Source of the DNA: Balneola vulgaris DSM 17893
GTDB taxonomy: Bacteria; Bacteroidota; Rhodothermia; Balneolales; Balneolaceae
Assembly (NCBI RefSeq): GCF_000375465.1
Contig: NZ_AQXH01000001.1
Coordinates: 744,130-808,129, forward strand
Length of the DNA stretch: 64,000 bases
Direction of reading: 5' to 3'
Part shown: piece by piece, positions 46,547 through 55,855 of the stretch
Layout: the number at the start of each line of letters is the position of its first letter
Numbering within the stretch: position 1 is the first letter of the stretch
Notes under the pieces: generated by a model
The model's input: the letters and a program-made list of their open reading frames with translations, nothing else
The model's database searches: none
Told to the model about the DNA's origin: nothing
Position numbers and translations under genes: made by a program

Positions 46547-49384
46547 TTAGTTACCTTCTTTAAACTGATTGGTTATGAGTATGGGTTCCCCAAAACCTAA
46601 TCGCTCTAAACGATCAAATTGCGTTTTCGCATCTCCTACAACCACATAGATCATCTGGTTTGGATTCGCATACTTTTTAGCAAGTTCACTGATTTCTTCT
46701 TTAGTGATGTTCTTCACTATTTCTTCACGCTCACTTACATAATCTGCTTCCCAACCGTACTCACTGATGTCATCTAACATATTCAGCTTTGCACCTAGTG
46801 TTTCGAAACGGCGTGCATTACTTTTCAGCAAGAAGCTTTTCGTGGTCTCTAGGTCTTTATCACTGAAAGTATTCGGATAGTTTTCAAGGATTTCTTTAAC
46901 TGCGGCTGCCGACTCATAAGTTACGTTGGTACGTACCCCACTTGAAATCACAAATGCACCTGCGTTTTTGCTTCCGTTGAATCCAGAACCAATTCCGTAC
47001 GTGTATCCTTTACCCTCACGAAGCTCTTGCGTTAAGCGTGATGCAAAACCACCACCACCTAAGATGTAATTCATCACGGTAGCTTTGTAGTAATCATCGT
47101 GCGTTTCTGGCATCGCTAAGTAACCAAATCTAATTACCGACTGCTTAGCATTTGGTACATCGTAAAAATACACCTTTGATTGATCAGGCTTGCTCATCGC
47201 TGTAAAAGTTGGGATTTCAACTTCTTTACTCGCCCACTTTTCTTCAATTGATGATAATGGAGCTACCGCTTCTGATTTATTAACATCGCCCACTACCATG
47301 AAATCTGCCACTGATGGGGAGATATAATTATTGTAGTATGCTTTTAAATCATCGAGTGTAATAGATTCCACGCTCTCGGTCGTCCCATTGGCATCATACG
47401 ACATGATATGTCCTTCACCGAATAACAACTTGTTATATACACTCGCTGCAATACTGTTTGGATTCGCACTTTGCTGAGCAATATTACTTAATACGCTTTG
47501 TTTAGCGAGATCGAATTCTGTTTCATCCCAACGAGGCTCTAGAAGCATCTCTTCTACTAGTTGCATGGTGGCATCATAATTTCTTGTCAGAGTAGTTCCA
47601 GAAATTGTGATAGCTTCTTTGCCTCCACTAACGCGAATAGTTGCACCTAATAAGTTTATGGCTTCTTCTAACTCAGCTGGAGTTTTATTTGCCGTTCCTT
47701 TATTCATTAACTCCGCCATCAAGTTGGAAACACCTGTTTTTGACGGGTCTTCTAGCATTAGCCCACCATCAATTTCTAGCCTAAATTGAACGATTGGAAG
47801 CTCATTATTTTCGATACCGTGAACGGCTAAGCCATTCGATAGAGTAGTATTCCAAACATCTGGTACTTTCACATCTGGATTGTCACCATAAGGTGGTTCA
47901 ACAGAACGGTCGAAGCTAGAAGGAGTTTTTTCATACTCACTGCTTGCTGGTAGTGTAAACTGTTCGTTGGCTGCACCTTGAACAATCTTTTCTTCTACAA
48001 CCTCAGCAGGTACAGAACCTTCCACTATCAACTCCTTCTGGCCTTTAGGCACGAAACTAGTGGCTACATAATTTTTCCCTTTGATGTATTTTTCATACAC
48101 CGTCATTACATCTTCTTTAGTTACCGCTAATACATATTCGATATCTTTGTTAATGTATCCTGGGTCGCCTGCAAAAATATTATACTGTGCTAGTTGGAAG
48201 GCTTTACCTAGTACACTTGATAATCCGTTATAGAATTGCGTTTCAATACCCGCTTTAATTCGCTTAAGATCTTTATCGGAAATTCCTTCTTCTTCAAACT
48301 TATTAAATGCTTCTTGAACCGCTATTTTCACCTCATCTAAATCTGTGTTTGGGTATGCACGCACAATGAGAGCCGTCTCGCCAGCAATTTCACTATTCTG
48401 GCTAAACATGAACACATTGGATGTAAGCTGTTTGTCTTCAACAAGTACCTGATTAAACGGTGCTGTTTTACCGTCTACTAAAAACTGCGTTAGCACATCT
48501 AAGGCATATGTATCAGGATGATATTGTTCAACCGTTGGCCATACCATTCTGAATTCTGGTAATCGAGCAAAGTTATCCTCGTAATACAGCTCTTTAGTTT
48601 CAGTAAGTGTTACTGGTTGCTTAGGAAGTGGCGTAATTTCTTCACCTCTTGGGATTTCATCGAAGTACTTATGCACCCATTCTTTTGCCTGTGCAACATC
48701 GAAGTCACCGGCTATAACTAAGGTAGCGTTGTTCGGTACATACCACTTTCTATAAAACTCCTTTACATCCGCAAGGGTAGCATTCTGAAGATCTTCGAGA
48801 GATCCAATCACTTGCCAATTATACGGATGACTTTCAGGGTATAAATTTTTACCCACTACGTAATTTACGTGGCCGTATGGTTGGTTATCTACGCCTTGGC
48901 GCTTCTCATTTTTTACTACCTGCTTTTCTTTTGCAACCACTTCTTCGGTTACTGTGTTAATGAAGTAACCCAGTTTGTCGGCTTCCGCCCATATCATTTT
49001 CTCAAGGGCATCATTTGGCACCGTTTGGAAGTAATTGGTTCGATCTCGGCTGGTAGACCCGTTGGCACCGGAGCCACCAATTCGGCTACTCATTTTGTCT
49101 AAGCCACCTTTACCAAGGTTTTCCGATTCTAGGAATAGTAAATGCTCAAATAAGTGAGCGAAACCCGTTTTACCCTCTTTTTCTCTTGCTGAACCAACAT
49201 GAAATGTTAAAGCTACAGCTGTTACTGGATCTGATTCATCTTTATGAAAGATTACTTCTAACCCATTATCTAAGGTCATCTTCTCATAGTTCACAGTAAA
49301 ATCTGCTTGTTTATTTTGTGAACAGGCTCCTATAAGACCTACAACCCCTATCAAGACTAATAGTTTTTTAATCTGATTATTCAT
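46547..49384 (-). CDS. M16-family zinc peptidase, two-domain lipoprotein
   Basis: A 945-residue insulinase/pitrilysin-type peptidase. The signal has lipobox LIGAC (Cys21). The first half carries the inverted zinc motif HxxEH in GFAHLFEHLLF (His77, Glu80, His81) and the distal Glu region after VAKEKQVVKNEKRQG. The second half (about 490-945) has the same fold but no HxxEH, as is usual for the non-catalytic half. Its role should be peptide degradation at the cell surface or in the periplasm. On the minus strand CCTATATTCG lies about 30 bp upstream of its start. Confidence 0.94.
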   Translation of the reverse strand: MNNQIKKLLVLIGVVGLIGACSQNKQADFTVNYEKMTLDNGLEVIFHKDESDPVTAVALTFHVGSAREKEGKTGFAHLFEHLLFLESENLGKGGLDKMSSRIGGSGANGSTSRDRTNYFQTVPNDALEKMIWAEADKLGYFINTVTEEVVAKEKQVVKNEKRQGVDNQPYGHVNYVVGKNLYPESHPYNWQVIGSLEDLQNATLADVKEFYRKWYVPNNATLVIAGDFDVAQAKEWVHKYFDEIPRGEEITPLPKQPVTLTETKELYYEDNFARLPEFRMVWPTVEQYHPDTYALDVLTQFLVDGKTAPFNQVLVEDKQLTSNVFMFSQNSEIAGETALIVRAYPNTDLDEVKIAVQEAFNKFEEEGISDKDLKRIKAGIETQFYNGLSSVLGKAFQLAQYNIFAGDPGYINKDIEYVLAVTKEDVMTVYEKYIKGKNYVATSFVPKGQKELIVEGSVPAEVVEEKIVQGAANEQFTLPASSEYEKTPSSFDRSVEPPYGDNPDVKVPDVWNTTLSNGLAVHGIENNELPIVQFRLEIDGGLMLEDPSKTGVSNLMAELMNKGTANKTPAELEEAINLLGATIRVSGGKEAITISGTTLTRNYDATMQLVEEMLLEPRWDETEFDLAKQSVLSNIAQQSANPNSIAASVYNKLLFGEGHIMSYDANGTTESVESITLDDLKAYYNNYISPSVADFMVVGDVNKSEAVAPLSSIEEKWASKEVEIPTFTAMSKPDQSKVYFYDVPNAKQSVIRFGYLAMPETHDDYYKATVMNYILGGGGFASRLTQELREGKGYTYGIGSGFNGSKNAGAFVISSGVRTNVTYESAAAVKEILENYPNTFSDKDLETTKSFLLKSNARRFETLGAKLNMLDDISEYGWEADYVSEREEIVKNITKEEISELAKKYANPNQMIYVVVGDAKTQFDRLERLGFGEPILITNQFKEGN

Positions 49385-49723
49385 TACTCATTATTTAATT
49401 AAAAATGTTATCCGAATATAGGACGTAAGCCAAACAGTTTAGTTAAAAGATCAATAAAGTTTTACACTATAAAGAAGCACTGTATTCTTACAAATTTCTT
49501 AAAGACTTGATCTCTATCGCTTCCATTTATTTGCGTCTATATTTTGATAAAAGAAAATGAATCAATGGCTTACAATATAAATTACTGATAGGCCTATTAC
49601 ATTTTCTTACAAGCATATCCAATTCGTTTCATATACATTAAATGCTATTCTCCCAAGCACTTATATAGCTAACTAAATTAGGGACCATTGCTCGGGGCAA
49701 TGGATAATTCAAAAACAACTACT
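49385..49723. other. 339-bp divergent promoter region, with an inverted repeat at 49685-49703
   Basis: Between the M16 gene and the sortilin-type gene. CCATTGC-TCGGG-GCAATGG (49685-49703) is a perfect 7-bp inverted repeat close to the latter's start. Further upstream TCTATATTTTG (49536-49546) may be a -7 element. No other gene was seen. Confidence 0.55.
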
Positions 49724-52700
49724 ATGAAGATTACTAAACTACTATTACTGGTTTTCTTGATGGTGCCTTTAGTGGCCCAAGCTCAAAAGAAAACCAATAA
49801 GAAGAATAGTTCAGATATTGTACTGAACGAGAAACATTTTAACGGATTGAAATGGCGGAATATCGGTCCATTTCGTGGAGGTAGAAGTGTTGCCGTTGCT
49901 GGCGTTGTAGACCAGCCGCTCACCTATTATATGGGAACCACTGGAGGTGGAGTTTGGAAGACGGTTAATGCGGGTAATACCTGGAAAAACATATCAGATG
50001 GATACTTCAAAACTGGATCGGTAGGTGCTATCGGAGTATCTGAAAGCAATCCTAACATCGTTGTTGTAGGAATGGGTGAGCATGCTGCACGTGGTGTAAT
50101 GACTTCAATGGGTGACGGCGTTTATAAATCTACCGACGCTGGCAAAACTTGGAAGCATATTGGTTTAGATAAAACTCGCCACATCTCGGATGTAATCATC
50201 CACCCTACGAATCCGGATATCATTTTTGTATCAGGCCAAGGAGCGCAATATGGCCCAAATGAAGAACGAGGTATTTTCAGAACCATGGATGGTGGAGAAA
50301 CTTGGGAGAAAGTGCATTATGTAGATGAGAATACGGGTGCTGTAGCACTGTCTATGGATATGACAAACCCACTTATTTTATACGCAGCTATGTGGGAACA
50401 CCGTCGCTATCCATGGACGATGGTATCAGGTGGCGAAAAGTCGGGCTTTTATAAATCAACCGACGGTGGTGATACTTGGAAGCAGCTTAAAAACGGACTT
50501 CCAAAAGTAATGGGTAAGGCTGGTATCTCTGTATCTCGAGCTAATCCAAACAGAGTATATGCTGTGATTGAAGCCAAAGATGATGAGGCGGGTGTGTATC
50601 GTTCAGACAATGCTGGAATGTCGTGGAAACTAGTGAACAAAGATCGCAATAACGTAACTCGTTCGTGGTACTACATGGAGATTTTTGCCGATCCACAGGA
50701 TGAAAATGTAGTGTATGTACTTAATGCACCGACTAATAAATCTATAGATGGTGGGGTAACCTTCACAAATGTACCGGTACCACATGGTGATACGCATGAC
50801 ATGTGGATCAATCCTACCGACAACCAAAAAATGGTTCACGCCAACGATGGTGGTGGCAATGTTTCTTTGGATGGTGCCCGTTCGTGGAGCACCCAACAAA
50901 ATCAACCAACAGCACAGTTTTATCGTGTTAATACCGACAACTTGGTGCCATACAATGTATATGGTGGGCAGCAAGATAACTCAGCGATTCGCATTGCAAG
51001 CCGTACCACAGATGGTGGCATCGACTGGAAAGATTGGGAATCGGTAGCAGGTTGTGAAAGTGCATATGCCGCCTTCGATCCTGATAACCCTGTTGTTGTT
51101 TATGGAGGATGTTACCAAGGTATCATTGGCAAGTGGATGGAAGCCTCTAAACAAGAAAAGCCTATTAAAGAATATGCTGAATTGGGTTTAGGTATAGTGC
51201 CTAAAGACTTCAAGTACAGATACAACTGGAATGCTCCAATTATCAGTTCTCCACATGATCCTAGTACTATTTACCATGTAGGTAATGTAGTATTCAAAAC
51301 TACCAACGAAGGCGATAGCTGGGAAGTAATCAGCCCTGATTTAACACGAAACGACAAGTCGAAGCAAGGACCTGGTGGTGGACCATTTACGAACGAAGGT
51401 GCAGGTGGTGAAAATTACAACACCATTATGTACTTGGTGGAATCACCCCATGAAGAAGGAGTACTCTATGTAGGTACCGATGATGGTTTGGTGCATATCA
51501 CCAGAGATGGCGGGACAAACTGGACGAACATCACCCCTAAAGGAATGCCTGAAGGCATTGTGAATAGCATCGAAGTTTCACCACATGACCCTGCAACGGC
51601 TTACATGGTGATGATGAACTACAAAGCTATGGACCTGAGCAATTACATCTACAAAACAGATAACTATGGTAAATCATGGAAGAAAATTGTAGATGGAATT
51701 GAAGATGAGCACACATTCACCCGTGTTGTTCGTGAAGATCCTAAGCGAAAAGGTTTACTGTACGCTGGTACCGAAACAGGTTTATATGTATCGCTAAATG
51801 ATGGCAAAAAATGGGAGCGTTTTCAGTTAAACCTTCCTGTTGTGCCTATTAACGATTTAAAATTCCAAGATAATGACCTTGTTGCTGCAACTGCAGGACG
51901 TTCTTTCTGGATCTTAGATGATGTGGCAGCCCTTCAAAACTTTAAAGCTAAAAGTGATGAGCTAGCTATCTTCAAACCAAAAGACACTTATTTGTTCTTT
52001 AATGGAGCTAGCCGAAGTCCACTTATTGGTCATAATCCTCCTCAAGGGGTAACGATGGACTATTACCTTCCAGAAGTAACCGACAGCACTGAACTTACTT
52101 TGGAAGTGTTAGATGGAAGTACAGTAATTCGTTCATATAGCAATAAAGCGGATACTGAAACTAAAACATGGACGGGTGGTCCTTCGAAAGACCCTCTACT
52201 TCCTGCTAAAAAAGGGTATAACCGATTTACATGGAACTTCCATAGAGAATCATTACCGGGTGTAGAAGGAGTATTCGTTTTAGGTGATTACAACGGTGCT
52301 CGCGTAGCTCCGGGCACGTATACCCTACGACTCACTCAAGATGGAAAGACCTCGGAAACTAAGGTTACAGTACTTCCTAACCCTAATATTGATACCAATC
52401 CTGCGGATTACAGAGAGCAACAACGTGTTCTAGCTGAAATCGCCGATGCGGTTACGGATATTCATACTTCTGTAAATCAAATGCGTTCTGCAAAAGCACA
52501 GCTTGAAACCTATGCTAAGTTGCTCAAAGACCACTCAGGCGCTGAAGAATTATTAGCCAAAGGTGAAGCTTTAATTAAGCGAATTGATAGCTGGGAACAG
52601 CACCTCATTCAACCTAAACAAAAGACTTTTCAAGATGTGATTAACTATCACAATCAGCTCAATGCTAAGTTTATTCACCTAAAAGGATATGTAGATGCTG

Positions 52701-52861
52701 CCGATCCTACCGTAACTCTTGGTGCAAAAGAACGATTGGCTGACTTACAAGCTGATTGGAAAGTGTATGAACGCGAACGTGATGCTATTATAAACAATGA
52801 GATGAGTGAATATAATCGCATGTATAAACAATTAGGCTTACCTGCAATAATCATGGATTAA
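49724..52861 (+). CDS. Sortilin/BNR-repeat glycosidase-like secreted protein
   Basis: About 1045 residues from the ATG at 49724, which gives the signal peptide MKITKLLLLVFLMVPLVAQAQ. Two earlier in-frame starts (TTG 49688, ATG 49700) would prefix it with extra residues. The N-terminal 750 residues hold VPS10/BNR-type Asp-box repeats (S.DGG.TW as in SKSTDGGDTWKQL, SADNAGMSWK and TRDGGTNW). The start block WRNIGPFRGGRSVAVAGV is diagnostic of this family. The C-terminal 300 residues are an Ig-like and helical extension. The enzymatic activity is unproven. Confidence 0.9.
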   Translation: MKITKLLLLVFLMVPLVAQAQKKTNKKNSSDIVLNEKHFNGLKWRNIGPFRGGRSVAVAGVVDQPLTYYMGTTGGGVWKTVNAGNTWKNISDGYFKTGSVGAIGVSESNPNIVVVGMGEHAARGVMTSMGDGVYKSTDAGKTWKHIGLDKTRHISDVIIHPTNPDIIFVSGQGAQYGPNEERGIFRTMDGGETWEKVHYVDENTGAVALSMDMTNPLILYAAMWEHRRYPWTMVSGGEKSGFYKSTDGGDTWKQLKNGLPKVMGKAGISVSRANPNRVYAVIEAKDDEAGVYRSDNAGMSWKLVNKDRNNVTRSWYYMEIFADPQDENVVYVLNAPTNKSIDGGVTFTNVPVPHGDTHDMWINPTDNQKMVHANDGGGNVSLDGARSWSTQQNQPTAQFYRVNTDNLVPYNVYGGQQDNSAIRIASRTTDGGIDWKDWESVAGCESAYAAFDPDNPVVVYGGCYQGIIGKWMEASKQEKPIKEYAELGLGIVPKDFKYRYNWNAPIISSPHDPSTIYHVGNVVFKTTNEGDSWEVISPDLTRNDKSKQGPGGGPFTNEGAGGENYNTIMYLVESPHEEGVLYVGTDDGLVHITRDGGTNWTNITPKGMPEGIVNSIEVSPHDPATAYMVMMNYKAMDLSNYIYKTDNYGKSWKKIVDGIEDEHTFTRVVREDPKRKGLLYAGTETGLYVSLNDGKKWERFQLNLPVVPINDLKFQDNDLVAATAGRSFWILDDVAALQNFKAKSDELAIFKPKDTYLFFNGASRSPLIGHNPPQGVTMDYYLPEVTDSTELTLEVLDGSTVIRSYSNKADTETKTWTGGPSKDPLLPAKKGYNRFTWNFHRESLPGVEGVFVLGDYNGARVAPGTYTLRLTQDGKTSETKVTVLPNPNIDTNPADYREQQRVLAEIADAVTDIHTSVNQMRSAKAQLETYAKLLKDHSGAEELLAKGEALIKRIDSWEQHLIQPKQKTFQDVINYHNQLNAKFIHLKGYVDAADPTVTLGAKERLADLQADWKVYERERDAIINNEMSEYNRMYKQLGLPAIIMD

Positions 52862-52898
52862 CGCATGATTTAACATGTAAAACTTAACGTGTATTCTG

Positions 52899-52939
52899 GA
52901 ATGGAAGGTGATCATTATTTCGCCTTCCATTCTTTTTTT
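52899..52939 (+). terminator. Terminator before the TPP riboswitch
   Basis: Perfect 10-bp stem GAATGGAAGG / CCTTCCATTC, 14-nt loop, then seven T. It shields the downstream operon from readthrough. Confidence 0.93.
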
Positions 52940-52940
52940 C

Positions 52941-52948
52941 TACCTTTG
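52941..52948 (+). promoter_or_regulatory. Candidate -7 element of the thiamine-linked operon
   Basis: TACCTTTG matches TAnnTTTG exactly and lies between the terminator and the riboswitch core. If used, transcription would begin within a few bases of the aptamer. The same bases could instead form the outer stem of the aptamer (see riboswitch). Confidence 0.45.
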
Positions 52949-53027
52949 GCATGCAAGGGGTGCTTAACATTTGTTAGGCTGAGATTACACCCATAACCTG
53001 ATCTGGATAATGCCAGCGTAGGCTAAA
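52945..53027 (+). promoter_or_regulatory. TPP riboswitch (THI box)
   Basis: The core blocks are all present: GGGGTGC, CTGAGATTACACCC, ACCTGATCTGGATAATGCC and AGCGTAGG. P2 pairs GGGTG (52958-52962) with CACCC (52988-52992), P3 pairs TTAAC with GTTAG, and the P4/P5 arm has CTGG/CCAG. The outer stem could be TTTGGC (52945-52950) with GCTAAA (53022-53027). It precedes the methyltransferase gene by 75 bp. A later CACCC at 53064-53068 could replace the P2 partner, suggesting a switch near the start codon. Confidence 0.95.
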
Positions 53028-53101
53028 AAAACACTTCTATTCTGTGAAGTTGTACATCTCGCCCACCCTTTTGCTCAATTTAAAATATTTCATCTGCACG
53101 A

Positions 53102-53827
53102 ATGAGCAACTTAGAGAAAAAGCAATTTGGGTTAACCACCAAGAAGGTTCAAAAATGGAAAGGACGCGACGAATGGTTCTTTAATCGAGAGCACACCGAT
53201 GTGTATGAAGATTATTATGAAGGACCTTATAAAAGAGCCGAAGTTTGGCAAAAGAAAGTGCTTGGGGAGTTACTCACCAAAGATGAACGAGTAAAAACTT
53301 TATTGGAATATGGTTGTGGCACCACCCGTTTCACTCGATGGTGGCATAACATCGGAATTGAAGCCATGGGCGCCGACATCTCCCCTTTTATGCTTTCACA
53401 TGCTGTGAAACTCTTTGATGGCGACTTAGTTTGGGCCGATTCACATCACATGCCCTTCAAAGATCATAGTTTTGATGCACTCGCTTTTGTTGCCACCTTT
53501 GCCTACTACAAAGACCCTATTAAAGTGATACAAGAAGCTGTTCGAGTAGGTAAATATGGAGTGTTGTTTGGGATCATGAATAAAAATACTCCCAAGTTAG
53601 TACGTCGCAGAGTTCAGCAAGCTTTTGGTAAAAACGCTTACTATGAAACGGCCAATTTCTACACTCCTAAAACCCTCATAAGCACTATTCACAAAGCTCT
53701 TGAAGGGCGCAACTACACTATTGAATGGACCTCAACGGGCTTACCAAAATGGTTCCCTGTTCAACAATGGGGACTCCCAGTAGGTGATTTCTTTTCTCTT
53801 TATGTGAAACTAACCGATGTAGACTAA
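53102..53827 (+). CDS. SAM-dependent methyltransferase under TPP riboswitch control
   Basis: A 241-residue class I methyltransferase. Motif I is LLEYGCGTTRFTRWW (about 65-79), then GADISPFMLSHAVK and the Methyltransf_11 block DSHHMPFKDHSFDALAFVATFAYYKD. No substrate-specific feature is visible. Its stop overlaps the next start by 1 bp (TAATG). It is the first gene after the TPP riboswitch, so its expression should fall when thiamine is plentiful. No known thiamine methyltransferase of this type comes to mind, which makes it the odd member of the operon. Confidence 0.9.
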   Translation: MSNLEKKQFGLTTKKVQKWKGRDEWFFNREHTDVYEDYYEGPYKRAEVWQKKVLGELLTKDERVKTLLEYGCGTTRFTRWWHNIGIEAMGADISPFMLSHAVKLFDGDLVWADSHHMPFKDHSFDALAFVATFAYYKDPIKVIQEAVRVGKYGVLFGIMNKNTPKLVRRRVQQAFGKNAYYETANFYTPKTLISTIHKALEGRNYTIEWTSTGLPKWFPVQQWGLPVGDFFSLYVKLTDVD

Positions 53828-54891
53828 TGAGTGCTTTTGTAGATCAATCTGGAAAAGTTGCCCTTTCTATCTTCGACGATCTCTTCGAAGGTAAATTTGG
53901 TAAGCAACGCAAAGAGGTACTACAAGGACCAAAATTTGGTGTAGATACTTCTGTGATTGATTTAGGTAGCGGACAAGGTTTGGTAGTATCTAGTGATCCG
54001 CTATCCCTCATTCCCTCATTAGGCTTAAAAGAATCGGCATGGTTATCTGTGCAATTATTGGTGAATGATATGGCTACAAGTGGCCATGCTCCTCAATTTG
54101 CTCAATTCACTTTAAATCTACCGCCGGAGTTATCGAAAGATGATTTTAAAACCTACTGGGGTTATATACACGAATTCTGTAGTGACGTTGGTGTAGCAAT
54201 AACGGGTGGACATACGGGGCAGATTCCTGGGCAAAACTCTACCATTGCTGGTGGTGGAACCATGTTTCTAAAAGCACCCCTTGAACGAATCATTAGCAGT
54301 GCTGGAGTTTCAGGTGGGGACGCAATTATTGTAACTAAGCAAGCTGCTATGACGGCCTCCTCCATACTTGCTAAAAGCTTTCCCCATACAGTGAAAGAAC
54401 ACATCGGTGAAGCACTACTTCATGAAGCTCAAGACAATTTCTTTCGAACATCGGTATTGCAAGAAGCACAAATTGCTGCCTCTACCCTTGCGCCAAAGGT
54501 GGAGCTAAGAGCAATGCACGATGCTACTGAAGGTGGAATTCTAGGGGCTATTGATGAAATGGCGACGGCGGCAAATTGTGGCTTCATCGTAGATAATGAA
54601 CTACTCCCTATTCATGGGGTTACGGCAAAAGTATGTGAAGTCTTTGAAATCGACCCGCGTTTTAGTGTAGGTGCGGGATCGATGATCATCGCTACAGCAC
54701 CTAGTTGTGAAGATGCTCTTATTCATAATTTAGCAGATGCTGGTATAGCAGCTCAATGTGTTGGCTATTTCAAAAACGCGCCTACCGAGAAATATATCAT
54801 TGAAAACGAAGAGAAAGTGCCTTTCCAATTTGATGGAAAAGATCCTTATTGGGAAGCTTTCTTCAAGGCATTAACAAACAAACTCACTTAA
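53827..54891 (+). CDS. AIR-synthase-like (PurM/HypE/ThiL-fold) protein
   Basis: A 354-residue protein of the AIR synthase superfamily. An ATP-binding N-terminal domain is seen in LVSSDPLSLIPSLGLKESA-type residues, together with ITGGHTGQIPG. The C-terminal domain has HDATEGGILGAIDEMATAA and PRFSVGAGSMIIATAP. The order resembles HypE and ThiL more than PurM. It lacks a HypE C-terminal Cys and a canonical ThiL DDAA loop. Given the riboswitch and the next gene, an obvious hypothesis is a kinase for thiamine monophosphate (ThiL role) or a related activating step. Confidence 0.85.
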   Translation: MSAFVDQSGKVALSIFDDLFEGKFGKQRKEVLQGPKFGVDTSVIDLGSGQGLVVSSDPLSLIPSLGLKESAWLSVQLLVNDMATSGHAPQFAQFTLNLPPELSKDDFKTYWGYIHEFCSDVGVAITGGHTGQIPGQNSTIAGGGTMFLKAPLERIISSAGVSGGDAIIVTKQAAMTASSILAKSFPHTVKEHIGEALLHEAQDNFFRTSVLQEAQIAASTLAPKVELRAMHDATEGGILGAIDEMATAANCGFIVDNELLPIHGVTAKVCEVFEIDPRFSVGAGSMIIATAPSCEDALIHNLADAGIAAQCVGYFKNAPTEKYIIENEEKVPFQFDGKDPYWEAFFKALTNKLT

Positions 54892-54892
54892 A

Positions 54893-55528
54893 ATGACTGA
54901 ATTTCCGAAAGGCATCTACTTGGTTGTAGACCCTCAAATGGAAACGGATGTACTCTTTGAAAACACTAGGCAAGCTTTAGAAGGTGGTGTTAATGTATTA
55001 CAGATTTGGAATAACTGGCCTGAGTCTTATGATCAAGCTAGCAAAGTAGCATTTATCAATCAGCTTCTAGAATTAGCGAATTCCTATAACGTACCTGTTC
55101 TCATCAATAATGAATGGGAACTCATGCGCGAAACTGAGCTAGCTGGCGTTCATTTTGATGAAATTCCAGCAGATATAAAATCTATACGACTTCAAATACC
55201 CAGAACATTTTATGTAGGAATTACCTGTGGAAACGACCGTAAAAAAATTAGAGCGGTTCAAAATTTAGAAGTCGATTATATATCGTTCTGCTCCATGTTC
55301 CCCTCTTCATCTGTAGATACTTGTGAAATTGTTAATCCAGATAATGTGGCCTTTGCCCGACTTTATTCATCCTTACCCATTTTCGTTTCTGGTGGTATCA
55401 CTCCAAACAACGCATCAAGCCTGATGGGATGTGGTGCGGATGGGATTGCGGTAATTTCGGGTATTTTAAACGCAGAAAATCCTAAAAAAGCAGCTGAAGC
55501 TTATCAAAAAGCACTAAAACACATATAA
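54893..55528 (+). CDS. ThiE/TenI-superfamily protein, divergent
   Basis: A 211-residue TIM-barrel protein. Recognisable parts are GIYLVVDP, NVLQIWNNW, VPVLINNEWELMRETELAGVHFDEI, DYISFCSMFPS and FVSGGITPNNASSLMGCGADGIAVISGIL. Canonical thiamine-phosphate synthase residues are missing: the QxRxK loop reads LQIWNNW, GQxD after the GVH motif is absent, and the TxTK phosphate loop reads SSSVD. TenI, the thiazole tautomerase paralogue, also lacks these, but its catalytic His is not evident here. Thiamine-related activity is likely from the riboswitch, but the reaction is open. Confidence 0.8.
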   Translation: MTEFPKGIYLVVDPQMETDVLFENTRQALEGGVNVLQIWNNWPESYDQASKVAFINQLLELANSYNVPVLINNEWELMRETELAGVHFDEIPADIKSIRLQIPRTFYVGITCGNDRKKIRAVQNLEVDYISFCSMFPSSSVDTCEIVNPDNVAFARLYSSLPIFVSGGITPNNASSLMGCGADGIAVISGILNAENPKKAAEAYQKALKHI

Positions 55529-55533
55529 TTATT

Positions 55534-55812
55534 ATGCAAAAACAACTCCTTAAAAAACTATGCTGCCCAATAGATAAATCGGATTTAGAAGTTCAAATAT
55601 TTACTGAGCAAGAAGACGAAATTCTTGAGGCGCTAATGACATGCCCTGAGTGCAATCGCTTTTTCCCTGTTATATATGGCCTCCCTATTCTTATCCCAGA
55701 TGAGTATCGTGATTTTGATATGGAAGGTGAGGTATTAACACGCTGGGGTTTTATCTTAGATGAAAAATCAGAAACTCCTCAACTTTTACCTGAAGCTTCT
55801 ACTACAGAATAG
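55534..55812 (+). CDS. Trm112-like zinc-ribbon protein
   Basis: A 92-residue protein of the Trm112/UPF0434 group. LKKLCCPIDKSDLEVQ and TCPECNRFFPVIYGLPILIPDEYR are the two halves of the zinc knuckle and end of the domain. In eukaryotes and archaea Trm112 activates several methyltransferases by direct binding. Here it lies in one operon with a methyltransferase, so a complex between the two is a reasonable idea. It is 5 bp after the ThiE-like gene. Confidence 0.85.
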   Translation: MQKQLLKKLCCPIDKSDLEVQIFTEQEDEILEALMTCPECNRFFPVIYGLPILIPDEYRDFDMEGEVLTRWGFILDEKSETPQLLPEASTTE

Positions 55813-55855
55813 AAGATTTATATTGGGGAATACCTTTTACTCATATTGAGACAAG

